Shown one piece after another: positions 1-11,415 of a stretch of 64,000 nucleotides of DNA. The notes under the pieces were generated by a model that had not been told where the DNA came from, did not search any database, and saw only the letters and a program-made list of their open reading frames with translations. Position numbers and translations under genes: made by a program. Numbering within the stretch: the first letter of the stretch is position 1; each line of letters begins with the position of its first letter. Source of the DNA: Alitta virens (lineage: Eukaryota; Annelida; Polychaeta; Phyllodocida; Nereididae); the NCBI GenBank assembly GCA_932294295.1, contig OW028575.1, positions 37,264,253 to 37,328,252 of the forward strand, read 5' to 3'.

Positions 1-1320
1 AAAACTCCTGTTTTAGAAACTGCTATTTCTGAGTAAGACGAAAAGGCAAGGAACATGATGTCACTTGACGACAATCATAAATCTTCTGATAAGCTTTGTA
101 AAAATACCAGTTTTCTTGAAATGTATGCCTTTGTGCCTAACAGATCTGAAATATACTACTGCAGTAGAAGCTCAGAAATGAATTCCGACCTACAGTCCCG
201 TGCATAAATATGTGAACGCCACTGAAAAAACACTATTTTTGTAATTTGTTTGTATTAAGGGGTTCCTAAAATAATAAAGCAAAACAGTATGAATGAAATC
301 AGTCTAACGATATATTGTTAAAAGCTATGAACTTTAATAACCTATCATTGTCTAGATGATAATTAGGGGGGGGGGGGTTTCACTTACAAGCAATTTACGT
401 ATAACAAACTATTTAGTTCTGTCAAAAAGCGTTCGACGTAACAAAGCATATCAGCTAATTCATTTAAATTACATTAGTTAACTTAATCCTACTGTATTGC
501 AGAAAATATTTGAAAATATTTGTGGTCACAAACGCTCTTACAGAAATTTTCTCCATTTCTGTATGTACGTGTCTCCAGTGAGATAGTACAGGCTATAGGG
601 GTTTATGGCCCTTGGTGAGGCTTGCAGTCATTACAAGCAAATACCAAACGCACAGTACCAGTAGCAGCATTTGCTGAATATATAGGCTTTTATGCATTTG
701 GTTAGTTGCTGTGGCCTATGAGCTGATGAGAGTTCAGTGTAATTCCCCTGCAGTCTGTCAGTGCAATGTGCTGCAGCAATGGGCCCCTCTTCCTCTAATG
801 GCCAGTGCAATGTCGTTATCAGTGCCTATCTCTGGTCCCCATCATGGAAATGCTGGTGCAACTCTGTCTCCCGTGCACAAGATAGCATCCCTGCATCCGC
901 AGCATTTGAGATGGACTAATCAGGGTCACTGTTTCTAATATCACAGCCCAAGGAGCGAAACGTGACATGTGCACTAGGACCGTTAGTTACAGTTAATGCG
1001 TTTAAGTTCGAGCTTCATGTGATTTATTGGTCTTGGTTAAAAGTAATTAATTCATACATTATAGCTGCTACTAAAGAGAGACGTAATGATGAGATGAAGT
1101 AGGAAAAAAATATCTAGTTTGAAGACAAGTCTATAAGACGGCACTTCCTACGATTTATAATGTTCATGTAAATAGGGTTTAAAGTCTGGCATCACTTGAT
1201 ATAGTCTAAACCGCATTTATAATGACACCCTTGGCATGCCAATCTAGGGTCTTTCTCAACTTCTCGGGGAGTATTGAACAACTGTAGAGCTAGCTAACTG
1301 CAGAGCTCACACCTGCACCT
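1..1320. other. AT-rich noncoding DNA
   Basis: No exon, RNA gene or transposon could be recognised here. A run of 12 G lies at 366-377. A 75-codon open frame at 711-938 has no recognisable domain and no supporting splice or start context, so it is not called as a gene. Confidence 0.5.
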
Positions 1321-1324
1321 TCAC

Positions 1325-1435
1325 TGTTGAGTAGTGGAGTGGAGTAGTCGAGTGAGGTAGTGGAGTAGTGGAGCAGTGGAGTAGTCGATTGGAGTAGTGG
1401 AGTAGTGGAGTAGTCGAGTGGAGTAGTGGTTTAAG
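1325..1435. repeat. GAGTAGTGG/GAGTAGTCG minisatellite
   Basis: Degenerate tandem copies of gagtagtgg and gagtagtcgagtgg fill this stretch. Unit length varies because 5-bp (gagtg) and 9-bp (gagtagtgg) blocks alternate. It is noncoding low-complexity DNA. Confidence 0.75.
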
Positions 1436-2155
1436 GACCTACTCAGTTACTCCATGCATGTATCGCCATGGTCAGTGTTTGGACCTGTAGGCCAGATTAA
1501 CCACTAGGTCATGCTTGAATGTGAGATGATCCTTTAAGTTGAACCTTTATAGTGTTTTAGTATTAATAATGATGTAGCTGTGAGCCAATGCAACTGGTTG
1601 ACCCACTGCAGGTCAGCAGCCATTTTCAGGGAATCTTATTATTTCCTGCGAGTGTGTGCCTGTAGCGGTGTACATAATGGCATAAGAACTAATCTGAAGG
1701 GAATACAACTAGCCTATGCAGCCACAATGGTCAGTGAATGATCTGTCATTCTTTGCAACATCTTGGCTGTCTTTTACATAATCATACTGCACGTGAAGCA
1801 CTGGTCAGTGTCCGTAGAATGACCTGAGTCCAGTTCCACTCTAATCATTCACATAAGGGTCCCTCCATCCTGCCAAATTCGTGATTCGTGGGGCCAGGGC
1901 CACCAGAATCCAAGATCTACTGCTCACCTAAGGACTAAAAAGTGCTACTGCTCCAAACAGTCTCCTGTTTACTAAGTAAATACAAAGCGACTGTACAAAA
2001 TACAGCTGTGTTTACTAAATACGATGACCAAAAAGTGCCATTCCAAAATACACCCCAGTCTCAATACGCCAAACAATAAGATAGAAAATTCTTACAATGC
2101 TACTGCAGCTGACTGACTTAATAAGTTGGGGATAGTTCAGTTGGAATTGCTTCCG

Positions 2156-2362
2156 ATCTGCAGCTTAGTCAGCTTATATTACCATGGCAGAGGCAGATGT
2201 AAGGATGAGATGATAAGTCCACACTCAAGCTACACATTTACCCCACAAGACACCACCAATTAGATTTAGCTCACTGGAGTGCCTGCTCTGAGGCTCAATT
2301 TGACGGGCCGTTTTTAATGAAACTAACTGTATGGCCGATGCTTTAACCACTAGGTCACCAAG
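2156..2362 (-). repeat. tRNA-derived SINE copy (degenerate)
   Basis: Read on the minus strand it has a promoter A-box-like segment (TGACCTAGTGGTTAA, near 2354), a weak B-box region, and the core and tail shared with the copies at 31.6, 36.4 and 40.6 kb. These include the segment reading cagcttagtcagcttatat on the plus strand and the tract acacatttacccca. It is diverged and has no coding capacity. Confidence 0.6.
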
Positions 2363-2401
2363 TTTTTTACTGAGCTAAATATTGCATCTTATCTTTAATT
2401 T

Positions 2402-2456
2402 TACCAAATATAAATGAATATTGGAAATGCTGTCCAATATTCATTTATATTTGGTA
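2402..2456. repeat. Perfect inverted repeat (24-bp arms, 7-bp loop)
   Basis: The arms at 2402-2425 and 2433-2456 are exact reverse complements, separated by aatgctg. The left arm starts TACCAAATATAAATG. A transcript would fold into an uninterrupted hairpin. Function is unknown; it may be the collapsed ends of a fold-back transposon. Confidence 0.9.
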
Positions 2457-2459
2457 TGT

Positions 2460-3080
2460 ATGTATAAACCAAAGCACAAGTTGCGGGCCATCAGGAATAT
2501 TATATGCCTATGTATGTTTCTGAGGTGAACGTACATTTGATTTTCAATCAATGGGACCATTATTTAAGTTTTGTTTTCAACAGTATTTTACATTTCATAA
2601 TCCTAGGATTGATTTGAAAGCTTGATTTTTCTTTGGCTCCAGGCAGCGCACGAAGGTATCCAATTGGTCTTGCTAAGCATGGCTCCTATACTGTAGTCAA
2701 TATGTTATAATATCTGAAAGGCTAGTGATCATTCCATTATGGCCAAATACATTAGCCCAAATGACACACATCATTCTCATCCTGTCCGAGGTGTCTTGTA
2801 AGCCTTTCGTGTCCATCTGATAATAACTTGACCTTTCTGGTAACTGGTGCAAATAGTCAAAATGGATTACATACTTCTCGCCTCTTTTCTTATACAGTCA
2901 TTCTGGAAAAACAGGTACACTTAATGCATTCTTAGTGTTCTGGGAAATTCCACCTACAATATACACGGACATGAAAAAAAAATTATATTCATATGCAGTT
3001 GTTCTAAACATGAAAAAATTCTAAATTGGCATTAATTATGCTTGGAAAATTATTTAACATACTCATATCATTATTTACTC
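2460..3080. other. Noncoding AT-rich stretch
   Basis: Nothing recognisable was seen apart from short homopolymer runs. Confidence 0.4.
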
Positions 3081-3084
3081 ACTG

Positions 3085-3171
3085 ACTAGCTAACTAACTA
3101 ACTAACTAACCTACTTACTTACTCACTGACTAACTTACTTACCTACCTACTTATTTACTTACTTACTTATT
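3085..3171. repeat. ACTA/ACTT tetranucleotide tract
   Basis: Interrupted tandem 4-bp units (actaactaacta, then acttacttacctacc) form a simple-sequence repeat. Confidence 0.8.
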
Positions 3172-3399
3172 ACTTCTCAAAATGAAACTGACTATTTACC
3201 TTGGTCGTATAATGACTATGGAAAGTTGAGATACACATCTGATGTATTGAGCAACAGCTTGCTCTTAAGTGAACATACACCTAGAGCTCAACATGTAAAT
3301 CGTGATTTAAATATGGGATTCATATTGTTGTTATGTACTTCAGCTCAGACCAGATATCTAGAACATTTTGGACATGAAAATTTGAGCATTGGTTGACTG

Positions 3400-3532
3400 C
3401 AGGTAACTGGCTTAGTGGTGGTTAGGGCATCGATTGGCCAGTTAAGGTCCTGGGTTATGCTGAGGCATAAGGTCCCACGTATGGGGTAAATGTGTGAAAA
3501 TGGGTAGCACCTGCTTTTTGTGAATTTTAACC
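3400..3532 (+). repeat. SINE fragment ending at the Harbinger transposon
   Basis: The piece ggcttagtggtggttagggc resembles a tRNA A-box. It is followed by a B-box-like ggtcctgggtta and the family core 'tatgctgaggca...ggggtaaatgtgtg' seen in the other SINE copies. The similarity stops where the left terminal repeat of the Harbinger element begins, so the transposon may have landed inside or next to this SINE. Confidence 0.55.
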
Positions 3533-3765
3533 TAGCCGGTCTTCCCGGTGAAGCCGTATTACTCTCGTAGAATGATGTAATATTACGCAAAATTGGGCAT
3601 CCTTACTGCAACCGTGGTTATCGGGAGGTTGTCGTAGAAGACGGTGAACACACTTACTCGATTCCTCGCTGTTGTCCACGAACCGAGAACAACCGCCAAA
3701 ATCGATGGATGTTTTGCTCATGTTCAAAACTTCCATAGATAGCTCGCCGGTGATTATTTATAGTT

Positions 3766-5095
3766 AGCATTTGCCACCGCTCGTGCTGCATCTGAGAAGA
3801 AGCCAAGAAGAAAGACTGAGAAGCTTTTTCTACCTCCTGATGATGAGCAAGACATCGCTGATTGGTACCGGGAGAATGACATATTCTATGACAGGACCAG
3901 ACGTGACTACAAGGATCATCAGAGGAAGATGAAGCTCATCGATGACAAGGCTCAGACCCTCAGTGTCCCCTGTACTGGGCTACAGTTGAAGACCTGGCTT
4001 GAGTCTATCAGAACCAGTGCCGGGAAGCTCATCAAGCAGAGCCCTTCCAGTACAGCCAAGAGAAATCTGACAGAGAAGAAGTGGATTATCACCAAGTTTG
4101 GGTTCCTTGAGCAACACATCTCCAGGGTGCCGTCTCGTCAAGCTGTCAACCTAAAGAAGAAGATTGCGAAGAGCAAGAAGCAACTGCCCAACTTGGATGA
4201 CAGTTCCATTGCAGGGCAGGCAGATTCTGGGCCTGAAGAACTGGAAGAAGTTAACGAAGTTGACGTCGAGCCAAGTCCAGTCTTCCAAGCGACAACCAAG
4301 GGGGGTCCCTTCAAGAAGAGGAAGAATACTGGTAATCATTCTTCTGCATCAAGCTCAAAATTAGCTGACATAGTCCAGTCTGCTCAGCAGACAGCTGCAC
4401 GGATTGACCAGCACATGAAAGCCATCGCACAGCTTCCTCCTCCTCCTCCTCCTCCTCCTCCTCCTCCTCCTCCTCCTCCTCCTCCTCCTCCTCCTCCTCC
4501 TCCTCCTCCTCTTCCTCCTGTAGATCCGAAAACCCAGAGAATCCACTCGACTGACTACATATATTCTGAGTGTCTTCAGTTGGACTGGGACACGTATGAA
4601 GACATCGAACCCCAGCTGATAACGTTCTTCCTGCAGCTGAAGGCGCAAGTCAGGAGGAACAAGCAGCAGCAGCAACAGCAGCAGTTGATTATTTAGCAGC
4701 AGCAACAACTCCATCAGCAGCAGCAGCAGACCTAGATGTTTCAGCCGACGTTCACCCAGTTCCAGCAGGCTACTCCTGAGAAACAATGGACTACCTTGCA
4801 GACAATGTCTACACAGCCGTCTGCTTCAGCTTCTTTACAGCCTGCAGGAGCTTCTTCAGTTGCCACCTTCTAGCCTGGAGGTACCTACCAGTCTTCTGGA
4901 CCTAGCTCTTCATCTTCATTGGGGGTCTTATCTGCTGTAACTTCTCCAGTGATGCCTGGTTCTCATTCCTTGAATCCTTCAGTGGGATCCTTGCTGTCTG
5001 CCAGTGACAACCTTCCTGCCACTTCGACTCCGCTCAACATGAGCCAGCTCATGAACTCATCCTTCCTTATGACACAGATGTCTCCGAAGAAGTAA
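3766..5095 (+). pseudogene. Harbinger Myb/SANT-MADF-like DNA-binding protein, broken
   Basis: One frame runs from about 3766 to the TAA at 5093-5095. The N-terminal part (about 3830-4130) has the tryptophan-spaced pattern of a MADF/Myb-SANT-like domain, with DIADWYRENDIFYD, then LKTWLESIRTSAGKL, then KKWIITKFGFLEQHI. This kind of protein is known to bring Harbinger transposase to the nucleus and to the element ends. An acidic linker follows, then 25 consecutive CCT proline codons (4436-4510), a conserved-looking segment and glutamine-rich tracts with a Ser/Thr/Pro-rich tail. The frame is interrupted by three in-frame TAG codons near 4694, 4733 and 4871. At least the first two lie in or beside glutamine runs, as expected from CAG-to-TAG transitions. 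No in-frame ATG precedes the conserved N-terminus: the site reads gcatttgccacc, possibly a mutated ATG. The first usable ATG, at 3929, would remove part of the domain. It is almost certainly a relic. Confidence 0.85.
4436..4510 (+). repeat. (CCT)25 microsatellite coding polyproline
   Basis: Twenty-five uninterrupted CCT codons lie inside the Harbinger accessory-protein relic. A pure tract this long in an otherwise decaying gene is probably a recent expansion. Confidence 0.95.
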
Positions 5096-5100
5096 TCACC

Positions 5101-6201
5101 TTATCCTGCAACAGGAATAGGAACATGGCATGGGACATAGTCCACCAAGTACAGTTGTTGTAACTTGGCACTCTGGATAGCATAGTTCCCTCCGATCCTA
5201 TGTAGTGGCATTTCAGCAATTTCTCCAGCTTCCCGCCAAGCCCCAGGATTGACCTGATGGGTGACTGGATCTTCGTGGTCAAGCATGTTGTTCTGGGTTG
5301 TCGGATATCTGATTCTCATGAGGTTGTGGAGGCAGCAGCATGCAAGGCCTAATGATTCCAGTCTTGGTTTTCTGGAGCATAGTGGTTAGCAGACACCTAA
5401 ACCTTGATGCTAGGATACCAAAGGCATTCTCCACAATTCTTCTGGCTCTGTCACCACCAGCAATAGGTTCAGGTGGAGGTAATCCAATGGTCCCATCTTA
5501 TAGAGCTTCCCTCAGGGCTGTAGCAGCAAAAACTCCTCCATCAGATCCACAACCATTTGCTCCAAAATCCACATAGATGAACCACATTTGGGAGGACACC
5601 TGATGGCACCAATACAATGGGGAGAGTTCCATTTTGCCTCAAACAGCTGTGCAACTTCTCTCCACTCTTCAGGTGTTGTTGGACAGGAGATGACATCTTC
5701 TACATACTTGGCTATGACGGCTTCACACACTTCAGGAATGATGTTGCTGATGGTGTTGTGGGCCACTCTGAAGCCATACATCAATGACTTGTAGCTGTTG
5801 CCAGTTGCCAAATACATCAGGGTAATGGCAATCCTGGCTCCAAAGCTTTCCTCCAGAAAGTGTCTTGCTTTGTAATCCTAGGCCCAACTGGCAAGCAGCT
5901 CTTGGAACATGTCTGGCTGCATTCTCACAAAGTTCTTGTAGTGGGTTCAATCCTCCATCAATAGTTTATTCATCAAGCGTTCGTATTGGCCCATCTGAGG
6001 TCTTCACAAGTGCCATAGCCTCACCCACAATCTCTTCCTTCTCCTTCTCTTGATGACTGCTTGTCTTCTTTCTGCAGCTCTTCTGGACTGTTCTTCATTG
6101 TGCATAATAGCCTGTGCAAGAGTTGCTAGTTGCAGATTTTATTCCAAGCTGGCCTGAACCAAGTTTAAAATGGCTGTTGGTTGGTCTACAGCATGTGCCA
6201 T
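5101..6201 (-). pseudogene. Harbinger (HARBI1-like) DDE transposase, broken
   Basis: The minus strand codes for pieces of a DDE_Tnp_4-family transposase, the nuclease that cuts and joins Harbinger ends. The likely start is the ATG at 6201 (MAHAVDQPTA). It is followed by a very basic segment, then the helical region with YLATGNSYKSLMYGFRVAHN (about 5757-5817). Next come GAI and RCPPKCGS, then VDFGANGCGSDGG (second acidic site, near 5560), and RRIVENAFGILASRFR (third, glutamate site, near 5410). The C-terminal part ends PCHVPIPVAG at 5101. Damage is heavy. A TAA occurs about 21 codons in, frameshifts flank the helical region, and a TAA follows ALREAL. A deletion has removed the usual first-aspartate DGKH segment after GAI, and a second one lies before IYVDFG. 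It cannot be active. Confidence 0.9.
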
Positions 6202-6436
6202 GGTCCTTCCTCTGTGGTAACGAGGAGCAGAATGAAGGCTTCAGACAAGAAGCCACCATGACAGCCGGCCTTCAAACTTAGTACACGTAGTTCACATATA
6301 ACTTGCAGGGTCGTTCAATGTAACCCTCACAATTGTGATTAACACGTGCTTGATACGCCCCTCACACGTACAAGCCTGCAGGTAGTACGTAGATGCCATG
6401 GAGTCTCCCGTCGTAAACGTGATTAACCGTGGCTCA

Positions 6437-6556
6437 CCAGGCATCAGACCAGGCATCAGACCAGGCATCAGACCAGGCATCAGACCAGGCATCAGACCAG
6501 GCATCAGACCAGGCATCAGACCAGGCATCAGACCAGGCATCAGACCAGGCATCAGA
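6437..6556. repeat. 12-bp minisatellite, 10 units
   Basis: Ten consecutive copies of ccaggcatcaga fill 120 bp, close to the right end of the Harbinger element. The unit length is a multiple of three without stop codons, so several frames stay open on both strands; these are not genes. Confidence 0.95.
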
Positions 6557-6749
6557 CGTCGGGTTTGGTACGTATCCTACATGTGATCCACCGGGTGTCC
6601 ATGATTCACACCTCGCTGCTGCCAACTCACCCGTCGCCTCAAGTACCGCCCCTTTTTTCTTCCAACAACCGTGGTGAAGTCATCAAAATGGGGTATTACA
6701 TACTTCTATGACAGCAATACGGCTTCCCCGGGAAACCGGCTATGTGAGA

Positions 6750-8028
6750 ACCCCCCTTTAGCGACCAGATATTACCAAGTTAGAGATCAGATATTTCTTC
6801 GATTTATCACTCCCTTGCCTACATAGTCAAAGAATATATAATACTGATTTTCTAATGAAAACTATTGTTTTCATACTGGCGCACATCAGTGACCTGTTGC
6901 ATGCGTTTATTTGAGTCTATATTCACATAAATACACTACATTGATGACTAAGGTGGTAAAACGTGTGTAACTGTATGTACATCGTACATTGTATGTACAA
7001 TGTATTTGTATAATACGTGTAAACTTGTGTGTGGTCTAACTATAAGGTGCCTCGAATTACTCTATCAGGGAATGTATACAAGTATGTAGTTGTTCAAATG
7101 TGTTCATCAGATGACCTGTCTCTCACATTGCTTCAATACAATGCTTAATTCCCAGGGGTCGACCTAGTCTGCCACCCCATTATCACCCGTGACCCAGTAT
7201 AGAACGCACGTGCAAGACGTTGTGAGGGCACAAGGGATAAACATTGCTAGAGATTCACATGTCCACCTTGCTGACCACTGTCCAGTCTGAGGGATTAGGT
7301 GCTGGTCAGTGCTGGTCAAAACACTGCAGGTGTCCTTTCTACTCCAGAGGAGTATGTTGTAAACAACATGGGGTGTGATAAATGCCTCTGTTCAGGCTTG
7401 AACTGAAAAGAAGCACTTCGAAAATATAAGAAAACTTTTAGCATGTACACAGTGGTCTGATATTTTGAAGACGGTGAACGTGCTTTCTCCATATTCACCA
7501 TGTAGTCAACATATTATTCAACTAACTTACGGGATATTATCTGTACCTTAAGGCCTTTCATAAGCGCTGACCTGGATTACAATAAAAGGTGTGGCGTAAA
7601 TAATAATTCCCACATCTGATCATTTATTCTACATCCAATGACACTTGTCAACTGCATTTGTTTTAATGCAAAATACATGCAAAAGACCCCATATGAAGCT
7701 GAGAGGTACTTCACATATATTAAAACATGCAAGAGCTGCTTAGCTGCAACAGAAATTTAATGTGAATGTCTATTTATTTATTTTGGTCATCATCCATCGT
7801 CGAGCATTAACCATCATCCCCCAAACTAGCAGTTTCTGCACGACAAGCATTTTTATATATTGTGATCTATGTGATTTTACACTCATGTACATAACTGTGC
7901 ACGATGCCTTGTTATATATACTCCTAATTCAAATGTTGTACTTAAATTAACATTGTGACAATGTACAGTATTAACTGCAGTAATATATGTATTTAGGGTT
8001 ACTGTATACATGTGATATACATGTGATA

Positions 8029-8088
<60 letters not shown>

Positions 8089-9460
8089 AACAAATGTATG
8101 TAAACGAAGCTTAATGCTCATATTACTGTGCTATTGTTCAGAAACTGGGACCATGGATGTATAGATAATCCATTGATAATGTATACCTTTAACTTTTATA
8201 CCATGTATATATATATTGAATATAGAAATAGTGAGTAGAAGTAGACTTAGTACACGTTTTTATCTGTTATTTTTGACAAATGTATCATGTATGATATTAC
8301 TGTGTCAATAAAAGCATATATATATTTATACATGTACACTCTTATCTGAAACATTGCACATGAGAGGGTTAAGCTTCCTTCTGACTAAAACAAAACCAAC
8401 AGTGAGGAAGGAAAAAAAAAAAAATTTGTAAACAAGTCTTGTTTTGTGCAGTTCATTTTACAAATATAAATTTTTTGCAGTACGATGCTTTTGCTTTACA
8501 TTGTAAATATCTGATTTTCTTCTGTCAAGATTTATAATAACTAGCAATAAAATTTATATATTTCCACAATTAAATTACAATGACTGCATGCACGTGGAAA
8601 GGCACTGCATGTTGATGAAATGTAAAATAAACATAATATGTTATATTATGATATAACTTTCAGTTATGTTGTAAATTAGACAGATATAAAATAGATTTAA
8701 TAAATAAATAGCATGTTTCCGTTATGTTGTAAAATTTACAAGCAGTAAATAAAAATCATGGTACAATTGTCTTGATTGAGAACTTTAATTGGCTCCATGT
8801 TAATTTGTCTTGCTCATTGTCTATTGTCTGGATTCTACGATGTAAAACTTGCAATTCTGCAAGAGCTTGACAGCTATTTGGTTGTCTTGTCAGATTGAGT
8901 TATTCATTCAGTTAATTATAGACACAAAAACCCTATATGCTAACAAGATATCTGATGAGAAATTGAAAATATTATTTGCCCAGACGCAGTACAAATATTA
9001 GCTTTATGAGATGTCTAATGGCGGTGGGATTGCTGAGGAACAATTCCAACCTAAATTGGCTTACTATTATGAGAGGCCTGTCAATTTTTTACTCAAGTTA
9101 CTTGTGGTACTTGAAATATCAATCGTTCTGCTGTAACTTATCAGGAAACAGTTAAAAATCCACAATTGCGTGCTTATGCGAGTAGTATTATGTTTATATT
9201 TGCTAACAACCATTGGGCTGAATATGTACGCACAGGCCTATAATTATATTGAAATAAGAAATTTGGTATAAAATATTGTAAATCGAAATGTAGGACCTAT
9301 ATAGGTAAAACCAAAACTTGCATTGAGGTTGCTAAATGTATAAAGGCTTTGTGTTTGAAATACACCTCAAATTAAAAGGACAATAGTTCCCAAACTATTA
9401 CTTAAAACATTGTTTTGACTAATGGTAACCTAGATATCTATAGGCCTATTTAACGGATTT
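6750..9460. other. AT-rich noncoding DNA
   Basis: No exon or transposon ends were recognised apart from the (TA)n tract listed separately. Short open frames at 7316-7501 and 7762-7950 look random in composition. Confidence 0.45.
8035..8085. repeat. (TA)n microsatellite
   Basis: About 25 uninterrupted TA dinucleotides. Confidence 0.98.
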
Positions 9461-9462
9461 TT

Positions 9463-9840
9463 TTAACATGACTGGGTTGAACAAAGTATAAGCCAACTAG
9501 CTTGTTTTTGGCATGGAATGTTGATTGCCTGCAGCTGGGGATCTAAGCCAAGGTCAGTTTCTTGAAAGGCCGGGCCCCTGTGGTCTGTTTTATCTCTGCT
9601 TATCGTGGTCCACTCAGAAGAGAAAAAATCACCTGGGAGGAGTTGCCTGTTGGTAGTGTATGAGCCCCTGGGCGCAAGAGGGATTCTTTCACCACAGAAC
9701 AAATGCTCATTGTCCCAATGTGACGTCACACAAGCAATATGGGGATAGCGCACACGTGGTTCATTCAGCCAACTTCGACCTCTAATGCTCATCCTGGACC
9801 GACTTCCGCCAAAGGAGTCCCCCTACCTCCTCATTGTCCT
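9463..9840. other. GC-richer island, possible exon, unassigned
   Basis: Base composition rises clearly above the flanks, and a 109-codon frame is open on the minus strand (9463-9792). The translated sequence has no recognisable domain, membrane segment or repeat. No convincing splice pair was found. It could be an untranslated exon, a regulatory block or a transposon fragment. Confidence 0.25.
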
Positions 9841-9949
9841 CCGCAGACACACCTAACGCAAGAATGGTAATCTTAAAAGACACAGACTTGTTTATTCTAT
9901 ATAGAAGAAACACGTCAGATGATTATACGAATCTGTCTGTTGGATACGC

Positions 9950-10400
9950 TGCGGTAATGTGGTTTTCTTTTGGGAAGTTTTCTGTGAACAGTCCAAAAAA
10001 AATTTGGAAAACGTTTTTTTTTAATTATTTTATTCGGATTTTCCCAAAATTTTTCAAGCAAACGACCAAAATATGTTTTCCAAACGTTTTATAAGATGTT
10101 TTACTTGGATATTCTTAGAATGCTTCTTGGAAACAGCCAAAAAATGTGTTATAAAATTGTTCTACTTTCTTACAACGTTTCTAGCATATGGCCAAAATAG
10201 TTTTTCAAACACTAAAAAACGTCTAGAAACATAATACCAAGTTGTTTTAATGGTATCTTCTAAAAACCTTTTAGCAAACGTCCGAATGTTGTTTGGAAAA
10301 TGTCTCATACAACTGCTCAATAAAGTCTTCTGATAACGTTTCTATGAAACAACCAAACAATGTTTGGAAAACATTTTACAATTGTTTTATGTACCCAGGT
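9950..10400. repeat. Degenerate tandem repeats of about 60 bp, related to 11.5-11.77 kb
   Basis: A theme of aac-gaccaaaatatg-ttt-ccaaacgtttta recurs at roughly 60-bp steps with heavy divergence: gaccaaaatatg, agccaaaaaatg, ggccaaaatag, gtccgaatg, aaccaaacaatg. A similar theme appears at 11,510-11,765. It may be the interior of a MITE-like element. Confidence 0.45.
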
Positions 10401-10581
10401 GTTGAAATATTTTCGGAGGGTCTCCTTGAAATGTATTTTTTTTAATGGCTTCATGTAAAAAATACATACAGACATGACAGAGAGATATCTATGATGTTAC
10501 ATAAGAACTTTGATATTAACATTACATTACATTATTCTTGTTATAATGGCTATTATTGGCTAGTACAAGAGAGCAACAAAT

Positions 10582-10668
10582 CAGCTTACTGCTGGATAAC
10601 TCAGTTGGTTGCACATCGGCCTTCTGTTCAAGAGGTACTGTTTCAAATCCTTTTGTGGAAATCTTGAT
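10582..10668 (+). repeat. tRNA-like SINE head (degenerate)
   Basis: The stretch ggataactcagttggttgc resembles a tRNA A-box region, and gtttcaaatcc lies at B-box spacing. The rest of a SINE body is not clear, so this is a fragment or a decayed tRNA-derived sequence and not a tRNA gene. Confidence 0.4.
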
Positions 10669-10837
10669 TAGGTTACCATGCCATTTTAATAAAATGCAAA
10701 ATTCTATTTCTGAATAATATCTTTGCTTTAGACATCTTCTATATATATATACATATTTATTCACACACATGAAATGGTGTACAGGTTATGAAATATTTAA
10801 CTTATTATAATGTATTTATGAAAAAAAAGACATCAAA

Positions 10838-11074
10838 TTAATAAATAGACAGAAATATCAACAGTTCATTTCTTTCATTCTGATCTAAGACATCTATATC
10901 ACATCTGCGGAGTTCTTTTATAGCTTCAATGACAGTGAGGTCTTCAGTAGAACAGTCATATTTTAAAATGTTAAATTCCCTTAGGGACAGGATATCTGCC
11001 ACACTCCTTCCAGTTTCTTTCGCTATTAACCTCAGGTTTCTCTGAATTATGCTGTGACACGAGTTCAGAGCCAT
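10838..11074 (-). CDS. Unidentified 78-residue open frame (possible gene fragment)
   Basis: The protein begins MALNSCHSIIQRNLRLI and continues with an acidic, leucine- and isoleucine-rich sequence (IEAIKELRRCDIDVLDQNER) ending FLSIY. Its amphipathic character and balanced composition look protein-like, unlike most short frames nearby. The ATG has A at -3 and G at +4, a good initiation context. No family is recognised: there is no signal peptide, transmembrane segment, zinc ligand pattern or catalytic motif. It could be a small gene, a terminal exon of an unseen gene, or a transposon-protein fragment. No poly(A) signal or splice site clearly supports it. Confidence 0.35.
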   Translation of the reverse strand: MALNSCHSIIQRNLRLIAKETGRSVADILSLREFNILKYDCSTEDLTVIEAIKELRRCDIDVLDQNERNELLIFLSIY

Positions 11075-11324
11075 ATTTGCAATATAGAGCTACTGATCAG
11101 TCAAAAAAATTGATATTGATTGCATGTGCTGAGTTAGATCAGTTGGTGGAGTATTGATACAGTACACAGCAAGACATCCAGAGACTTCCACCGCATCAAT
11201 CCACAACTATATATGAATTATATTGTAATGTTGTATGACTTGATAAAGGGGGCTTCACTATCCCAACTTATTCATTCTTGTTGATCATACCAAGACAAGG
11301 CTACCTTGCTTCTACAGAACTGGC

Positions 11325-11415
11325 TGGTGTAGTGGTTATGGTGTAGGACTGTTAGGCCTAGGTTAGGAAGTTGGTAGGTAGGTAGTAGGTTCAAACCCAG
11401 ATTGGGGCAATCATG
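11325..11415 (+). repeat. SINE head fragment
   Basis: The A-box-like ggctggtgtagtggttatgg and the B-box-like ggttcaaacccag are about 60 bp apart, with a gttggtagg expansion in between. It is a 5' piece of a tRNA-derived SINE. Confidence 0.55.

Larger units (their letters stand above)
3533..6742. mobile_element. Decayed PIF/Harbinger DNA transposon
   Basis: A 3.2-kb element is bounded by imperfect inverted termini of about 50 bp. The left end starts TAGCCGGTCTTCCCGG at 3533. The reverse complement of the right end starts TAGCCGGTTTCCCGG at 6742. Both continue with gaagccgtatt and a diverged gtaata(t/c) segment. Inside are two convergent genes whose 3' ends lie 5 bp apart (5095 and 5101): a Myb/SANT-MADF-like protein on plus and a HARBI1-type transposase on minus. 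That two-gene arrangement is the known layout of animal Harbinger elements. Both genes carry stops or deletions, so the copy cannot act by itself. A clean 3-bp target duplication is not visible at the boundaries chosen, so the exact ends are uncertain by a few bases. Confidence 0.9.

Noticed and set aside
3345..3736. Minus-strand frames across the SINE/Harbinger boundary
   Set aside because: They run through a SINE fragment and a terminal inverted repeat; no protein features are visible.
4361..4786. Minus-strand Arg/Leu-rich frame
   Set aside because: It is the antisense of the proline and glutamine tracts in the Harbinger accessory gene.
6292..6677. Four overlapping frames rich in repeated tetrapeptides
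   Set aside because: They are readings of the 12-bp minisatellite, whose length is a multiple of three and which contains no stop codons.
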